Below, piece by piece: positions 1 to 10,900 of a stretch of 64,000 bases of DNA. The translations under genes were made by a program, and so were the position numbers. Origin of the DNA: Ottelia alismoides (taxonomy: Eukaryota; Streptophyta; Magnoliopsida; Alismatales; Hydrocharitaceae); NCBI GenBank assembly GCA_037367405.1, contig JAZKJV010011400.1:1486501-1550500 (forward strand). Direction: 5' to 3'. Each line of letters starts with the position of its first letter. Positions within the stretch are counted from its first letter, which is position 1. Below the pieces are notes generated by a model, which did no database searches, was not told where the DNA came from, and saw nothing but the letters and a program-made list of their open reading frames with translations.

Positions 1-364
1 GCATGGCCACCAGGCGCGGCTGGGGTGGCACTGGCATGGCCGCCAGGCCTGGCCAGTGCATAACCGAAGCAACTGCAGCCCAGCAGCATCATGGAAGTCT
101 CCAACGAGTCGAAGTAATCAGACGTTCAATCCCACTAATATTCCCCAATGGCCTCAACCTGGGAGGCCCTAGCTGGACAGCGCCACTTGGTAAGCTGCGT
201 AGCCACCGTCGCCAGGCGGCGGACGCGAAAGTTAACGCGTTCCACCGCTTGGCAGCGGTGGCTACGAAGACTTCATCCAATTAGCTTATCCAGCTTGCCG
301 AGTGGCGATGTCCAACGAGGTAAGGCTAGCGCCATGCCAGTGCCAAGCAAGAAGTGATCAGGGC
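1..364. repeat. Intergenic region with nested inverted repeats (GTAGCCACC family)
   Basis: No gene is supported here. The stretch 198-266 begins CGTAGCCACCG and ends CGGTGGCTACG, so it folds into an imperfect stem with a central GTTAACGCG. It matches copies at 22.8, 37.1 and 51.1 kb. An outer pair of arms (about 174-195 and 291-313, ending GGACAGCGCC and GGCGATGTCC) flanks it, giving a nested palindrome of about 140 bp. A further short inverted repeat (GCACTGGC and GCCAGTGC) lies at 28-57. Function is unknown; it resembles REP/BIME-type intergenic elements. Confidence 0.7.
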
Positions 365-1627
365 TCACGCGTGGGGTTGAGACGTTTCGGTTCTTGCTTC
401 TTCGGGGTCGTGCCAGTTCTCGTTCTTGAAATGCCGAGTGTACGCGCCGAAATCGTTGAAGGCATACCATTTGGCCAAACGGACCAGCAGGTTGCGTTCG
501 GGTATCTCGACGCCGGGCACATATTGCGAGCGGCGTGGTTGGGTGGCTTGTAATTCGGCCATCACGGTTTGACGCTGGGTCGTATCGCGTGCCCCATGTT
601 TCTCAGCCAGTTGCACCAACAGGTCGGGCCGTTCCAGCACGACACAGCCGCGCGTGCTCTGTGCGGTCAGTTCGCGGAAGTCGCGCAAGAACTGACTCTC
701 GTTGAACACCTCTTTCAGTGGCCGACCATCGTTGATGTTCTCTTTGGCCAACTGAATGATGGGGCAGGGTTCGATATCGCCGCCGGGTCCGATGTGATGC
801 GTAAAGCCGGTCACAGCCGGGCAGAGCGCGCGGCCTTGGCCATCGTGATAGGCATCGATAACGATGATCGGTTTGGTAGCCCGCGTGTCGACCACAAACT
901 GCCGCACGCGGCGCAACTGCTCGGTATCCAAGGCAAGGTCGGGATTGCTTTCCGGACCAACCGGTCGATAGACATGGAACCAGCAGTACATGACGCCCAT
1001 CTCGATCAAGCGGTCGACCCATTGATTGGTCAGCAAGTCGTCGATGTTGGTACGACAAACGCTGGTGCACACGCCGGTGAGAACTTTATTGTCGAGGCAA
1101 TTCTGCAAGCCCTGCATGGTAGCGCTATAGACACCCAGTCGGCCGCGGCGCTGGTCGCTGACGATCTCGCTGCCTTCGACGCTAATCAGCGGCGTGACGT
1201 TGCCCATTTTGCGCAGGCGTTTGGCCACTTCGTCGGTGATGAAGTGACCGTTGGTGAATACCTGGAAGTAGACGTCGGGCTGGCCTTCGAGAAAGTCGAG
1301 CAATTCGCGGTGCAAAAACGGTTCGCCGCCCAGGATGCCGAAGAAGGCATTGCCCATCGCTTTGGCCTGGTCGACGGTGCGGTTGAGCGAAGCGATATCG
1401 ATTTTGGTTTGTTTTCCCGCGACATCGACCCAACACCCCTGGCAACGCAGGTTGCAGGTATTGATGATGGAAAGATAGAGGAAGGGTGGAAAGAACTCGC
1501 CCCGCTTCAGGCGGCGGCGATGTTTCTGGACACTGCGTAGTCCCTTCCAACCAGCTTGCCAGGCCAATTTCCACAGCAGTCGTTTGTCGGTTTCCAACAA
1601 CAGCCGCTTGGCCATGCGTAAATACAT
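365..1627 (-). CDS. Radical SAM protein with probable auxiliary cluster domain
   Basis: This 420-residue protein carries the radical SAM signature CNLRCQGC (Cys58, Cys62, Cys65), which binds the 4Fe-4S cluster that cleaves S-adenosylmethionine. It is followed by GGEPFL, the usual SAM-binding GGE motif. A later region with ALCP and a GGDIEPCP segment looks like a SPASM or twitch-type auxiliary cluster site. The first 45 residues are basic and amphipathic. The substrate is unknown. The gene is divergent from an ECF sigma factor, with about 120 bp between the starts. The ATG at 1627 was chosen; a second in-frame ATG lies at 1615. The family call is firm, the specific role is not. Confidence 0.85.
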   Translation of the reverse strand: MYLRMAKRLLLETDKRLLWKLAWQAGWKGLRSVQKHRRRLKRGEFFPPFLYLSIINTCNLRCQGCWVDVAGKQTKIDIASLNRTVDQAKAMGNAFFGILGGEPFLHRELLDFLEGQPDVYFQVFTNGHFITDEVAKRLRKMGNVTPLISVEGSEIVSDQRRGRLGVYSATMQGLQNCLDNKVLTGVCTSVCRTNIDDLLTNQWVDRLIEMGVMYCWFHVYRPVGPESNPDLALDTEQLRRVRQFVVDTRATKPIIVIDAYHDGQGRALCPAVTGFTHHIGPGGDIEPCPIIQLAKENINDGRPLKEVFNESQFLRDFRELTAQSTRGCVVLERPDLLVQLAEKHGARDTTQRQTVMAELQATQPRRSQYVPGVEIPERNLLVRLAKWYAFNDFGAYTRHFKNENWHDPEEARTETSQPHA

Positions 1628-1749
1628 ACTCGAACCTCTGGCTCGTTTGAGCCCACTAGAATTGCAAATAGCGTCTGATCATTATACAGTGCAGGCACGC
1701 CCCCGGGCATAGCTGCCAGTTGGTCTTTCAGCCCCTGCAAGAACTGCAC

Positions 1750-2379
1750 GTGAACCGCACTTATCACCAGCATTTGCTCGAAGAATCCCTGGCGGGCAAC
1801 CGCGATTCGCTGGGCCGGTTGCTGGAGGACTATCGCGCTTACTTGACCGTCCTGGCCCAGCGCTACCTGGATGTTCGCTTGCGCGGTCGCCTGGACCCGG
1901 CGGATATCGTGCAGGTCACCTTCATGGAAGCCCAGCGCGACCTGCATGCTTTTCGCGGCCACCAGATCGAGGAACTGCTGGGCTGGCTCCGCAACATTCT
2001 CAGGAACAATGTCAGCTCGGCCCATCAGAAACATCTCTATACGCAAAAACGCTCGGCGGGTCGCGAGCTGCGCGGTGGCAGTGGCGGCGATGACAGCAGT
2101 CCCATGCTGACCGACCTGGTGCCCTCGGAAACCACTTCTCCCAGCCAGCGGATGATGCGCGATGAAGCCGCCGTCTACCTGGCCAATTGTTTGCAGACGC
2201 TGCCCGAGACGCAGCGCGAGGCCTTGCGACTGCGTTACGTCGAAGGCAAGTCGCTCAAGGAGATCTCGACGGCGATGGAGAAAAGCGAGATGGCCGTAGC
2301 AGGTTTGCTCAAACGCGGCTTGCAGAGCCTGCGCGATCGCATGATCTCCGATAGCTCCAGCGGTCAATTACCGCGTTAA
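1750..2379 (+). CDS. ECF-type RNA polymerase sigma factor
   Basis: This protein of about 209 residues has the two sigma-70 regions of an ECF factor. Region 2 includes RGRLDPADIVQ and GWLRNILRN, which in this family bind core polymerase and the -10 element. Region 4 includes LPETQREALRLRYVEG and a helix-turn-helix for the -35 element. A Gly/Ser-rich linker separates them. The GTG at 1750 is preferred because the protein then begins with the family-typical first helix; a TTG at 1720 would add ten residues. No membrane anti-sigma gene lies beside it, so its control is not evident. Its regulon cannot be inferred. Confidence 0.88.
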   Translation: MNRTYHQHLLEESLAGNRDSLGRLLEDYRAYLTVLAQRYLDVRLRGRLDPADIVQVTFMEAQRDLHAFRGHQIEELLGWLRNILRNNVSSAHQKHLYTQKRSAGRELRGGSGGDDSSPMLTDLVPSETTSPSQRMMRDEAAVYLANCLQTLPETQREALRLRYVEGKSLKEISTAMEKSEMAVAGLLKRGLQSLRDRMISDSSSGQLPR

Positions 2380-2666
2380 TTGTCGCGGTTTCGGTCACGT
2401 TGGAATTTAGGTTCGAATCATTGGCAGAGCGCGGACGAGCGTCCGCAGACGGAATGGTGCGGGGCTCTAACGCCAATTAATCTTATGTGGTGGGGCAAAG
2501 CGAAGGCTCAGCAGGAGCTTCGCCCTCCCTTGGTTAGCCATGATGCAGAATTACTTTACACATAAAGTATTCCGTGGGATGCGAGGCCGGCGCATCCCAC
2601 GGAGCATGCTCAATCGAGGTCAGCGCCTGCGCTTGGCCAAAGCGCCCGCGCTGCCTGCCCAAATTC
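2380..2666. repeat. Convergent intergenic region with a truncated 180-bp family repeat
   Basis: About 2406-2530 is an inverted, truncated copy of the dispersed element also seen at 7.7, 33.2, 45.1 and 55.1 kb. The reverse complement of the 33.2 kb copy matches it almost base for base, including GGTTCGAATCATTGGCAGAG. It ends at CTTCGCCCTCCC. The rest of the gap shows nothing recognisable. Confidence 0.75.
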
Positions 2667-2978
2667 TTATCGGTACAGCACAGTCGCGTACCAGCCATTG
2701 GCTCCGCGAGCTACACCGATACCGGTCGGTTGGCGTTGTCCCCAGTAGCAGCATTGACGAATAGCATCTTCGGCTGAACGGGTGGAGAAACCAACGCCTT
2801 CATAACCTCCGGAGCCCAACGATCCGCCAACATGGCGCATACGGCCCTCAGAAGCTTGCTGTTGGGCTTTGCGCTGTGCGATGCACTTATCGCATGCACT
2901 GGCCGATGATGTGCCCAGCGCGCTGAGCGTCACCAACATCGACAGACCAACAACCGACCATAGACGGGTTCGAAGCAT
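2667..2978 (-). CDS. Small secreted protein of unknown function
   Basis: The start at 2978 is preferred over 3005 because AGGGAG sits six bases upstream of its ATG. The 103-residue product begins with a signal peptide (about residues 1-28, ending ASA), then a CDKC pair. The C-terminal half contains SAEDAIRQCCYWGQR and a GWYATVLY tail. From memory, similar short exported proteins with this C-terminal block recur in planctomycetes, but I know no function. The paired cysteines could form disulfides or bind a metal. Confidence 0.7.
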   Translation of the reverse strand: MLRTRLWSVVGLSMLVTLSALGTSSASACDKCIAQRKAQQQASEGRMRHVGGSLGSGGYEGVGFSTRSAEDAIRQCCYWGQRQPTGIGVARGANGWYATVLYR

Positions 2979-3345
2979 TACACACTCCCTTTTTTTGCGA
3001 CGCATGCAATTCAGCCCCCTGAGCCTGAAGGCTCAGAGCACAAACGCGCTGTGTAACGGATTGGCTACATAGACGAATTTGCTTGTATAGCTGGACGCAG
3101 CACCGCTAGAATCGAATAATGAATCCCTTCTTGATAAGACGTGCGCGCATTCATGCGGCACTCAACTTTGCCCATGGGTGAAGTCCAGTGTTGTGATCCA
3201 GCCAAGATCGTCAACCGGAGCGAAACCCAACTGCGGCGACAAAATGACGCTAAGTCGTGTGACTCAAAGGGGATAAAATTTTTGCTTTTTGCCCTGGCAA
3301 CCGACCGCTGGGATAGTCATCCGAGCCATAAACCGAGGCCGAACC

Positions 3346-4158
3346 ATGCGCGTAGCTATCGCCACTGCCATCCTGACAACTTTGTTTGCTTCGGTAGGTC
3401 AGGCCCAAAACAGGCGCGTTCCAACACTCGACGAGTTGATGCTGTTCTTTCCAACCAGGTTCCCTGAAGGTGATTGGCAGCCGGCGGGACTGGACTACCA
3501 AGATGTTTACTTTTCCTCCGCCGACGGTACGAAGTTGCATGGTTGGTACTGCGCTGCGCAGCAGCCTCGAGCCTACGTGTTGTTATCACATGGCAATGCT
3601 GGCCACATCGCCGACCGCGCCCCTTGGCTGAAGCTACTGCAAAGGCGTTTGCAAGTATCCGTATTGGCTCTGGATTACCGAGGCTATGGCAAGAGCGAAG
3701 GCACTCCAACGGTGCCCGGCGTGTTGGCCGACGCCACCGCCGCCCGCGCACAGTTGCGGCAACTGGCCGGGATCGAAGATTCAGAAATTGTTTTGATGGG
3801 CGAATCACTCGGCGGAGCGATCTCAGTGCAACTGGCAGCGGCCAGTCCACCCCGAGCCCTGATCTTGCAGAGCACGTTTGCGTCCTTGCGCGACGTGGCC
3901 AATGTGCACTTTCCCAGAGTTGCCTGGATGGTCCCGCGTGGCAAGCTCAACTCGTTAGAAGCGATCGCTCACTATCAGGGCCCCTTGTTGCAGAGCCATG
4001 GAACCGACGATCGCACGATCCCGATCGCTCAAGCCGAGAAGCTGTTCGCCACAGCCAAAACGCCGCAGAAGCTCTTTGTAAAACTCCGCGGCGCCGATCA
4101 CAACGATTGGTTGACCGAGCACTACATACAGCAACTCGATCAGTTCTTGAAGTTTTGA
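3346..4158 (+). CDS. Secreted alpha/beta hydrolase (BEM46/FrsA-like)
   Basis: A serine hydrolase of 270 residues with an N-terminal signal peptide (cleavage near AQA, residue 20). It has an oxyanion-type HGNAG motif at 82-86, the nucleophile elbow GESLGG (Ser154), an acidic residue at GTDD (Asp221 or 222) and a catalytic His in ADHND (His252), in the canonical order. Residues 109-116 (LDYRGYGK) are typical of the BEM46 group. The substrate is unknown. The ATG at 3346 puts the signal peptide at the N-terminus; an upstream TTG at 3289 would bury it. The gene ends two bases before a 195-bp tandem duplication. Confidence 0.85.
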   Translation: MRVAIATAILTTLFASVGQAQNRRVPTLDELMLFFPTRFPEGDWQPAGLDYQDVYFSSADGTKLHGWYCAAQQPRAYVLLSHGNAGHIADRAPWLKLLQRRLQVSVLALDYRGYGKSEGTPTVPGVLADATAARAQLRQLAGIEDSEIVLMGESLGGAISVQLAAASPPRALILQSTFASLRDVANVHFPRVAWMVPRGKLNSLEAIAHYQGPLLQSHGTDDRTIPIAQAEKLFATAKTPQKLFVKLRGADHNDWLTEHYIQQLDQFLKF

Positions 4159-4159
4159 T

Positions 4160-4549
4160 GACGCCGCTGAATCAAGCAGGCGGCCCGCTAACAGATCACC
4201 TGAACGGTAGCCACCACCAAGGTTCAGTGATGACTACCGAGTTGTCTGCCTGAATACCAAGTGCCCGCCAATCCGGCGAATAAGCGCCAATGAAAACAGG
4301 GGCTGGAAAAACAGGCTCTGGAATTGTGGAAGAAGCTTACTTGGGCAGCAGCGCGACGCCGCTGAATCAAGCAGGCGGCCCGCTAACAGATGACCTGAAC
4401 GGTAGCCACCACCAAGGTTCAGTGATGACTACCGAGTTGTCTGCCTGAATACCAAGTGCCCGACAATCCGGCGAATAAGCGCCAATGAAAACAGGGGCTG
4501 GAAAAACAGGCTCTGGAATTGTGGAAGAAGCTTACTTGGGCAGCAGCGC
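4160..4549. repeat. 195-bp tandem duplication overlapping the 3' end of the BMC gene
   Basis: Copy 1 spans 4160-4354 and copy 2 spans 4355-4549. By eye they differ at two positions (AGATCACC/AGATGACC and CCCGCC/CCCGAC). Copy 2 includes the last five codons and stop of the shell-protein gene, so copy 1 carries a dead duplicate of that tail. Each copy contains a TTGCCCGCCAA-type module (GCCCGCCAATCC...GCGCCAATGAAAAC) that also occurs near 13.1 kb. The near identity implies a recent event or an assembly artefact. Confidence 0.9.
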
Positions 4550-5179
4550 CAAGACGCTTTGGCTGGGCCGCGCGATTACGTGAGCGGCGATCAGTTTGCC
4601 GAGCCCTTCGACTTTGGGTCGAGCGGCATCGATAGCGGCGCGGACGGCAGCCACATCGCCACGCACGACGACCGTGACATAGCCACCGCCCAGTTTCTCT
4701 TTGCCCACCACATCGACTTGGGCTGCTTTACACGCCGTATCAATCGCTTCAAAGACAGCGGTGAAGCCTTGGGTTTCGATAAAGCCGAGGGCTTGGATTG
4801 GTTCGTTGCTCACGGTGGAAGACTCGCTGGTAACAGGTGACGTAAATGGGTTAGGGGTCATCTCTTTGACGACCGCTTGTTGAATAAGAGGATTGAACTC
4901 AACGGCGCTGTTGATCGCGCGGCTGCTCAGGGCAGTGGGGCGCGGGATAACGGTCCGCTGTGCTTTACCGGTCATGGCTTGAGCAATTTCAAAGCCCGCA
5001 TCGATGGCCGCGCGGACTGCGTCGACTGAGCCTACGATCTTCAGGACCGTGCCCAACATGTCGTTCAGTTCCACTTGCCACACCGACACGCCAGCAGCCT
5101 TCTCCATAGCATCCAGCGCCACCATGGCTGGTGTCCAACCTGGTGTTTCCAAGATGCCAAGGGCGGGTGATGTCGACAT
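4532..5179 (-). CDS. Tandem-domain bacterial microcompartment shell protein (BMC-T type)
   Basis: The 215-residue product has two BMC domains. The first (about 5-82) starts ALGILETPGW and the second (about 128-206) starts ALGFIETQGF and contains GGGYVTVVVRGDVAAV, a hallmark of BMC shell hexamers with a Gly-rich pore loop. A 45-residue linker joins them. Such proteins form trimeric pseudohexamers in polyhedral shells. The ATG at 5179 starts directly before domain 1; an upstream TTG at 5236 is less likely. No other shell, vertex or aldehyde-processing gene is in the window. It faces malate dehydrogenase across a gap with a spaced inverted repeat. Planctomycetes have a known microcompartment for fucose and rhamnose breakdown, which this could serve. 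Confidence 0.88.
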   Translation of the reverse strand: MSTSPALGILETPGWTPAMVALDAMEKAAGVSVWQVELNDMLGTVLKIVGSVDAVRAAIDAGFEIAQAMTGKAQRTVIPRPTALSSRAINSAVEFNPLIQQAVVKEMTPNPFTSPVTSESSTVSNEPIQALGFIETQGFTAVFEAIDTACKAAQVDVVGKEKLGGGYVTVVVRGDVAAVRAAIDAARPKVEGLGKLIAAHVIARPSQSVLALLPK

Positions 5180-5329
5180 GTTTTCCACTCTCACTTCAGG
5201 CCGAGCCTCAAATGCCGCCCGGCAGGTTTCAATCAACCGAGCTGCTGGCAGGCAGCCGGGCTCGTGGTGGTCGTGAGGTCACTTTTTGGGGAATTCGGCG
5301 CGCAATCTTTCACGCGGGCAAACACCCAG

Positions 5330-5382
5330 ACCACACTACACTGCGATAGTTTAGTCAGTCGAGGCAGGGCGTGTAGTGTGGT
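5330..5382. promoter_or_regulatory. Perfect 12-bp inverted repeat in the BMC/mdh divergent gap
   Basis: ACCACACTACAC (5330-5341) is repeated exactly in inverse orientation as GTGTAGTGTGGT (5371-5382) with 29 bases between, so the arm centres are 41 bp apart, about four helical turns. The site lies about 150 bp upstream of the shell gene and 210 bp upstream of mdh, inside their shared 411-bp gap. It could be a paired operator for a repressor controlling both genes, or a transcribed hairpin. No regulator gene is adjacent. The remainder of 5180-5590 shows no gene. Confidence 0.5.
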
Positions 5383-5491
5383 AAAGATGGTTTCTTTGCG
5401 TAAAGCCAGCCGGTTGTACTAATTTTGACAGCATAAGCTAGCAAAACACTTTCTGACGCAGCTCAGCCAACATGGGCGGCCCCTAACTTGA

Positions 5492-6538
<1,047 letters not shown>

Positions 6539-6559
6539 GGCTTGCCTGGCGGGCCAATT

Positions 6560-6594
6560 GGGTAGAGCAACTGCCTTCCATGGTTGCTCTACCC
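6560..6594 (+). terminator. Hairpin terminator candidate after mdh
   Basis: GGGTAGAGCAAC (6560-6571) pairs perfectly with GTTGCTCTACCC (6583-6594) around an 11-base loop, starting 22 bases after the mdh stop. There is no T tract, so it may stall or protect the 3' end rather than act as a classic intrinsic terminator. The rest of 6539-6882 shows no supported gene. Confidence 0.6.
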
Positions 6595-6882
6595 TGGCGC
6601 GCCGCTGATTCTCCGACAGTTGCTGCATTCCCATGGCAACTGGAACCTATTCGCCCGTCTCCTCTTCCTATATCTACTTTGGAAAGCGTTTGGATCTATG
6701 CCTGCATTCACAACCACTAGCCTGGTTTTGACCATGATTGGCGTTGACTCAGACGGGCCCTTCGTCGTAAAACGCCTCCACTGAGGCTTGTCTACTGCAG
6801 AGTATTGGCGATTGCGACCCCGCGTGGCCAGCGATTGCACCCTTGGGCCGATCTTTTTTCCTGCTACCAAAGATTGTTCAAA

Positions 6883-7662
6883 ATGCGGAACCGCCTTGAC
6901 CGCTCTCAGGAGCTGGGTAGTCAGTTAGAGCTGTTGAAAAAATCTTCTCCATCGTCTTCCGCCCGGCGGTCGACCTCGCTTCGCTCTGAACAACCGCTGG
7001 CCATGTTTGGCCCCGAGCGATACGAACCCAACTACGATTATCCGCTCATTGTTTGGCTGCATGGTTGCCGCAGCAGCGAGCGCGAACTGGAAGCGGTCAT
7101 GCCCGCCCTCAGCTTGCAGAACTATGTCGGCTGCGCACCGCGCGGTACACAAGCGGCCGAAGCTTGCGGACACACCTACGGTTGGTCGCAGAGTCAATCG
7201 GCCATCGCGCTGGCCGAAGAGATCGTGTTTGCATCAATCGCTTCAGCTACGCGCAGCTTCTCCATTGCCAGGCAGCGTATCTTCCTGGCCGGCTATGGTT
7301 CGGGTGGCACGACAGCTCTGCGCATCGCGCTGCGTTATCCGCATCAGTTCGCGGGCGTCATCTCGATTTGCGGCGCTTTCCCGCAAAAGCAGTGCCCGCT
7401 TAACAACCTGCATGGGGCTCGCGAGTTGCCGATTCTGTGGATGTTTGGTGGCGAATCGTCGCGTTGCGGCGTCGACCACATTTGCGAAACCTTGCCGCTG
7501 CTGCATGCCGCTGCGATGAAAGCCATGATTCGCCAGTATCCGACTTGCGATGACTTGCTGGATAACATGCTCAGCGATATGAATCACTGGGTGATGGAGC
7601 AAGTGACCAAGATGCCCGCCAACTTGGATCGTTCGGTCGAAGAGACGTTCTCGCGCAACTAA
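6883..7662 (+). CDS. Esterase / phospholipase-carboxylesterase-like alpha/beta hydrolase
   Basis: A hydrolase of 259 residues. It contains the strand-oxyanion segment LIVWLHGC, the nucleophile elbow GYGSGG and a late His in MNHW, consistent with a Ser-Asp-His triad of the carboxylesterase type. The segment between LHGC and the elbow contains CAPRGTQ and YGWSQ, as in phospholipase/carboxylesterase-like proteins. No signal peptide is obvious. The ATG at 6883 is preferred over a TTG at 6805, which would add 26 unsupported residues. The substrate is unknown. It is followed by a repeat-filled gap and the large ceramidase-like fusion. Confidence 0.72.
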   Translation: MRNRLDRSQELGSQLELLKKSSPSSSARRSTSLRSEQPLAMFGPERYEPNYDYPLIVWLHGCRSSERELEAVMPALSLQNYVGCAPRGTQAAEACGHTYGWSQSQSAIALAEEIVFASIASATRSFSIARQRIFLAGYGSGGTTALRIALRYPHQFAGVISICGAFPQKQCPLNNLHGARELPILWMFGGESSRCGVDHICETLPLLHAAAMKAMIRQYPTCDDLLDNMLSDMNHWVMEQVTKMPANLDRSVEETFSRN

Positions 7663-7671
7663 GCACTCTCC

Positions 7672-7884
7672 GGCGCGAGGCTCTCGCCCAGCCTTCGCTC
7701 TGCCCACCACATACGATTCATTGGGAACGGCCGGGACCAAAGTTCTGCGGACCTTCGTCCGCATTGTTCCCTAATTCAAACCCCAAACCCAATGGGACCG
7801 CATCCTCGCTCGGGGCTCAAGGCTCGGGTGGAACCTCGCCCTCCCATTAGCCTCGCCCTCCCATTAGCGTCGCCCTCCCGTTAG
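7672..7884 (+). repeat. 180-bp family repeat followed by a 17-bp x 3 tandem array
   Basis: About 7672-7846 is a plus-orientation copy of the dispersed element, opening GCGAGGCTC.CGCCCAGCCTTCG and closing GGCTCGGGTGGAACC before CTCGCCCTCCC. The closing motif then expands into three 17-bp units (CCTCGCCCTCCCATTAG) at 7834-7850, 7851-7867 and 7868-7884, the third with changes. This suggests slippage at the element's end. The array lies about 65 bases before the next gene. Confidence 0.8.
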
Positions 7885-7949
7885 CATCGCTAGTGTATAA
7901 TCTAGGGCACCCCTGCTGTTGATCTGGCCACGTTCCCTTCCTGAGATCG

Positions 7950-10900
7950 ATGCGCATGTCTATATCATTTGTCCTGCGCGCTGCGCAGCTCTGTACGTTG
8001 ATGTTTGTCTGCTTGGGTATCTGCCAGGCTGTCGCGGCTGAAGATGAAGTGCCGCCCAAGCTTGTTCAGCGTGCTGATCTGTACGAGGTGGGTGTCGCTC
8101 AAGTCGACATCACGCCCGACTACCCGGTTCGATTAAACGGCTTCCTGGTGCGCAAACAAGAATCGGTTGGCGTTCGACAACCGATCTGGGCCAAAGCGTT
8201 GGCCGTTGGCCAAGGCCCACAAACGGCCGTCTTGATTACGGTCGATGCGCTCGGCATTCCGGAGAAGATAACGCGCACCATCGGCCAGCGTTTGCAAGAA
8301 AAAGCTGGGGTAGACCCACAACGCCTGGCCATCACGGCTTCGCATACTCACACCGCCCCGATGATTAATGGCTGCGCGCCGAACATCTTTGGGGAACCGA
8401 TTCCTGCAGCCGATCAAGCTCACATCGATCGCTACACGCAAGAGTTCACCGACAAGTTAACCCAAGCCGCTTTGGACGCGCTCGAAGCGCGGCGACCAGC
8501 CACGCTGCATTTTGGAATTGGCCTGGTCAGCTTTGCCAAAAATCGCCGCGATAAAGATGGTCCCTACGATCATGACCTGCCTTTGCTAGTCGTACGCAAC
8601 CAGGACCAGACTATTCGAGCCATGTACGTCAGCTATGCTTGCCACTGCGTCACGCTCTCCGAACCGATGATCGGCGGCGATTGGGCCGGCTATGCTCAAG
8701 CTCAAATCGAAAAGCATCATCCCGGCGTAATAGCCCTGGCATCAGTGGGCTGCGCTGGCGATCAGAATCCTTCCACGGGCGTGATGAATGATCGAGCCGA
8801 CCTGGCCTTGGCTCAAGGCGAGGAGATTGCTGCGGAAGTCGAGCGTTTGCTAGCCACCGGACTGCGGCCAATCACCGGTGAAGTCTCTGTCCACCATGAA
8901 ACGCTGCGTCTGCCTCTAACCCCTGCGCCATCGCGCGAAGAGTTTAAGAAGTTAGCACAAGATACCGGCGCGGTCGGCTACCACGCTCGAGTTCAGCTAG
9001 CCAAACTCGAGCGCGGTGAACAACTGCCTACGTCGATCGATTACCGCGTGCAAAGCTGGGCCTTTGGTCAATCGCTGGCCATGGTATTCTTGCCCGGTGA
9101 AGTGGTTTGTGAATATGGCTTGCGACTAAAAGAAGAGCTCGATGGACGCAAGGTTTGGGTGAATGCTTATGCCAATGCCTGCCCTGGCTACATCCCCAGC
9201 GAAAAGGTCTTGAAGGCAGGTGGCTACGAAGGTGGCGGTGCGATGATCTATTACGACCAGCCATCGATCTTTGCACCGGGTCTGGAGCAACCGATCATCG
9301 ATGCGGTGGTACAACCCTTGGCCGCTCGGTTCCCACCGCAGATGGAACCAGGCAAAGGTCAGGGGACCAGGCCGCGGGCGGCCGAGCAATCGGTCAAGCT
9401 GATGCGAACGCGTCCCGAACTGGCCGTGGACCTGGTGGCTGCTGAACCGCTGGTGACTTCGCCGGTGGCTGTCGATTTTGGTCCCGACGGCAAAATCTGG
9501 CTGGCCGAAATGTTTGATTACCCGGCTGGCACCGACGGCACCTATGGTCCCGCCGGTCGCGTGCGGGTGCTCACTTCATCTGACGGACAAATAGTTGATA
9601 CATCAACTATTTTCCTGGATGGCATTCCGTTCCCCACCGGCATCACCGTCTGGCGCAAGGGCGTGCTGGTCTGCGCCGCGCCCGACATCCTGTACGCCGA
9701 AGATAGCGATGGTGATGGTCGAGCCGACATCGTCAAGAAACTCTATTCGGGCTTTGGTACCGATAACTTTCAAGCTCGCGTCAATAGTTTGGAGTATGGG
9801 CTGGATGGTTGGCTGTATGGCTCATGCGGCTTCTTTGGTGGATCCATTCAATCGTTTGCTCAGGATCAGCCCTTTGAACTAGGCAATCGAGACTTCCGCA
9901 TTCGTCCCGATACAGGCGAGATTGAACCAGCCGCAGGGCCGACTCAACAAGGCCGCGTGCGCGATGATTTTCAGAACTGGTTTGGTTGCGACAACATGGA
10001 TCTGGCTCGCCACTATCCCATCGCCACGCATTACGCGCAGCGCAACGGATTTGCCCCGCCGCCACCCGGCCCCATGCATGTGCCGGCCAGCGCCGATGAT
10101 GACCGACTGGTGCCCGGCAATGCCGAGATGCAACTGTTCAAACTCTCCGGCAGCAGTGGTATCGCCACGGCCGCTTGTGGCATCGGCATTTATCGCGATT
10201 CCCTGCTGGGCAAAGCTCTACAAGGCGATCTCTTCACTTGCGAACCAGTGAACTTGATCGTCCATCGCTTGAAGCTCTCGCCTAATGGATCTTCATTTAG
10301 TGGCCAGCGCGCCAGTGACGAAAGCCAGTCCGAGTTTTTGTCCTCGCAAGATACCTGGTTCCGCCCCGTCCAAGTGCGCACCGCGCCCGATGGTTCGCTG
10401 TGGGTTCTGGACATGTACCGCTTTGTGATTGAACACCCACGTTGGATTCCACCCGAATCGCTCGACCAGATCGATGCGCGGGCCGGGGCCAATCTCGGGC
10501 GCATCTATCGCATCCGCCCTCGACAAGCCATGCAACTCTCCTGGCCACGCTTGAACCAACTCAATACGGCTGAGCTAGTCGCCGCTCTGGACAGCGACAA
10601 CGGCTGGCAACGCGATATGGCCATGCAGTTACTGGTCTGGAACAAGAGTGCTGATGCAAGTCGCCCAGGCGATAGCCAGACGCATCCCGACGCTGCTCAG
10701 CCGCTTCGTCAACTTCTGCGTTCGACCAGGCGGCCAGAAACCAAGGTGCAAGTCCTGGCCACGCTCGACCAACGCCATGAACTGTCCGTCGATGATGTGC
10801 GTTTGGCACTGCAAGATCAACATCCCGGCGCCGTGCGGCATGCAGTGCGTTTGAGCGAGCAATTTGCCCGTTCGGCGGACGCGGAAAATTTGCAGGCGCA

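Noticed and set aside
569..1540. Long open frame (323 codons) on the plus strand
   Set aside because: It lies antisense to the radical SAM gene, whose motifs are clear; the open frame is a codon-bias shadow.
2406..2430. GGTTCGAATC resembling a tRNA T-loop
   Set aside because: It is part of the dispersed 180-bp element and no cloverleaf can be drawn around it.
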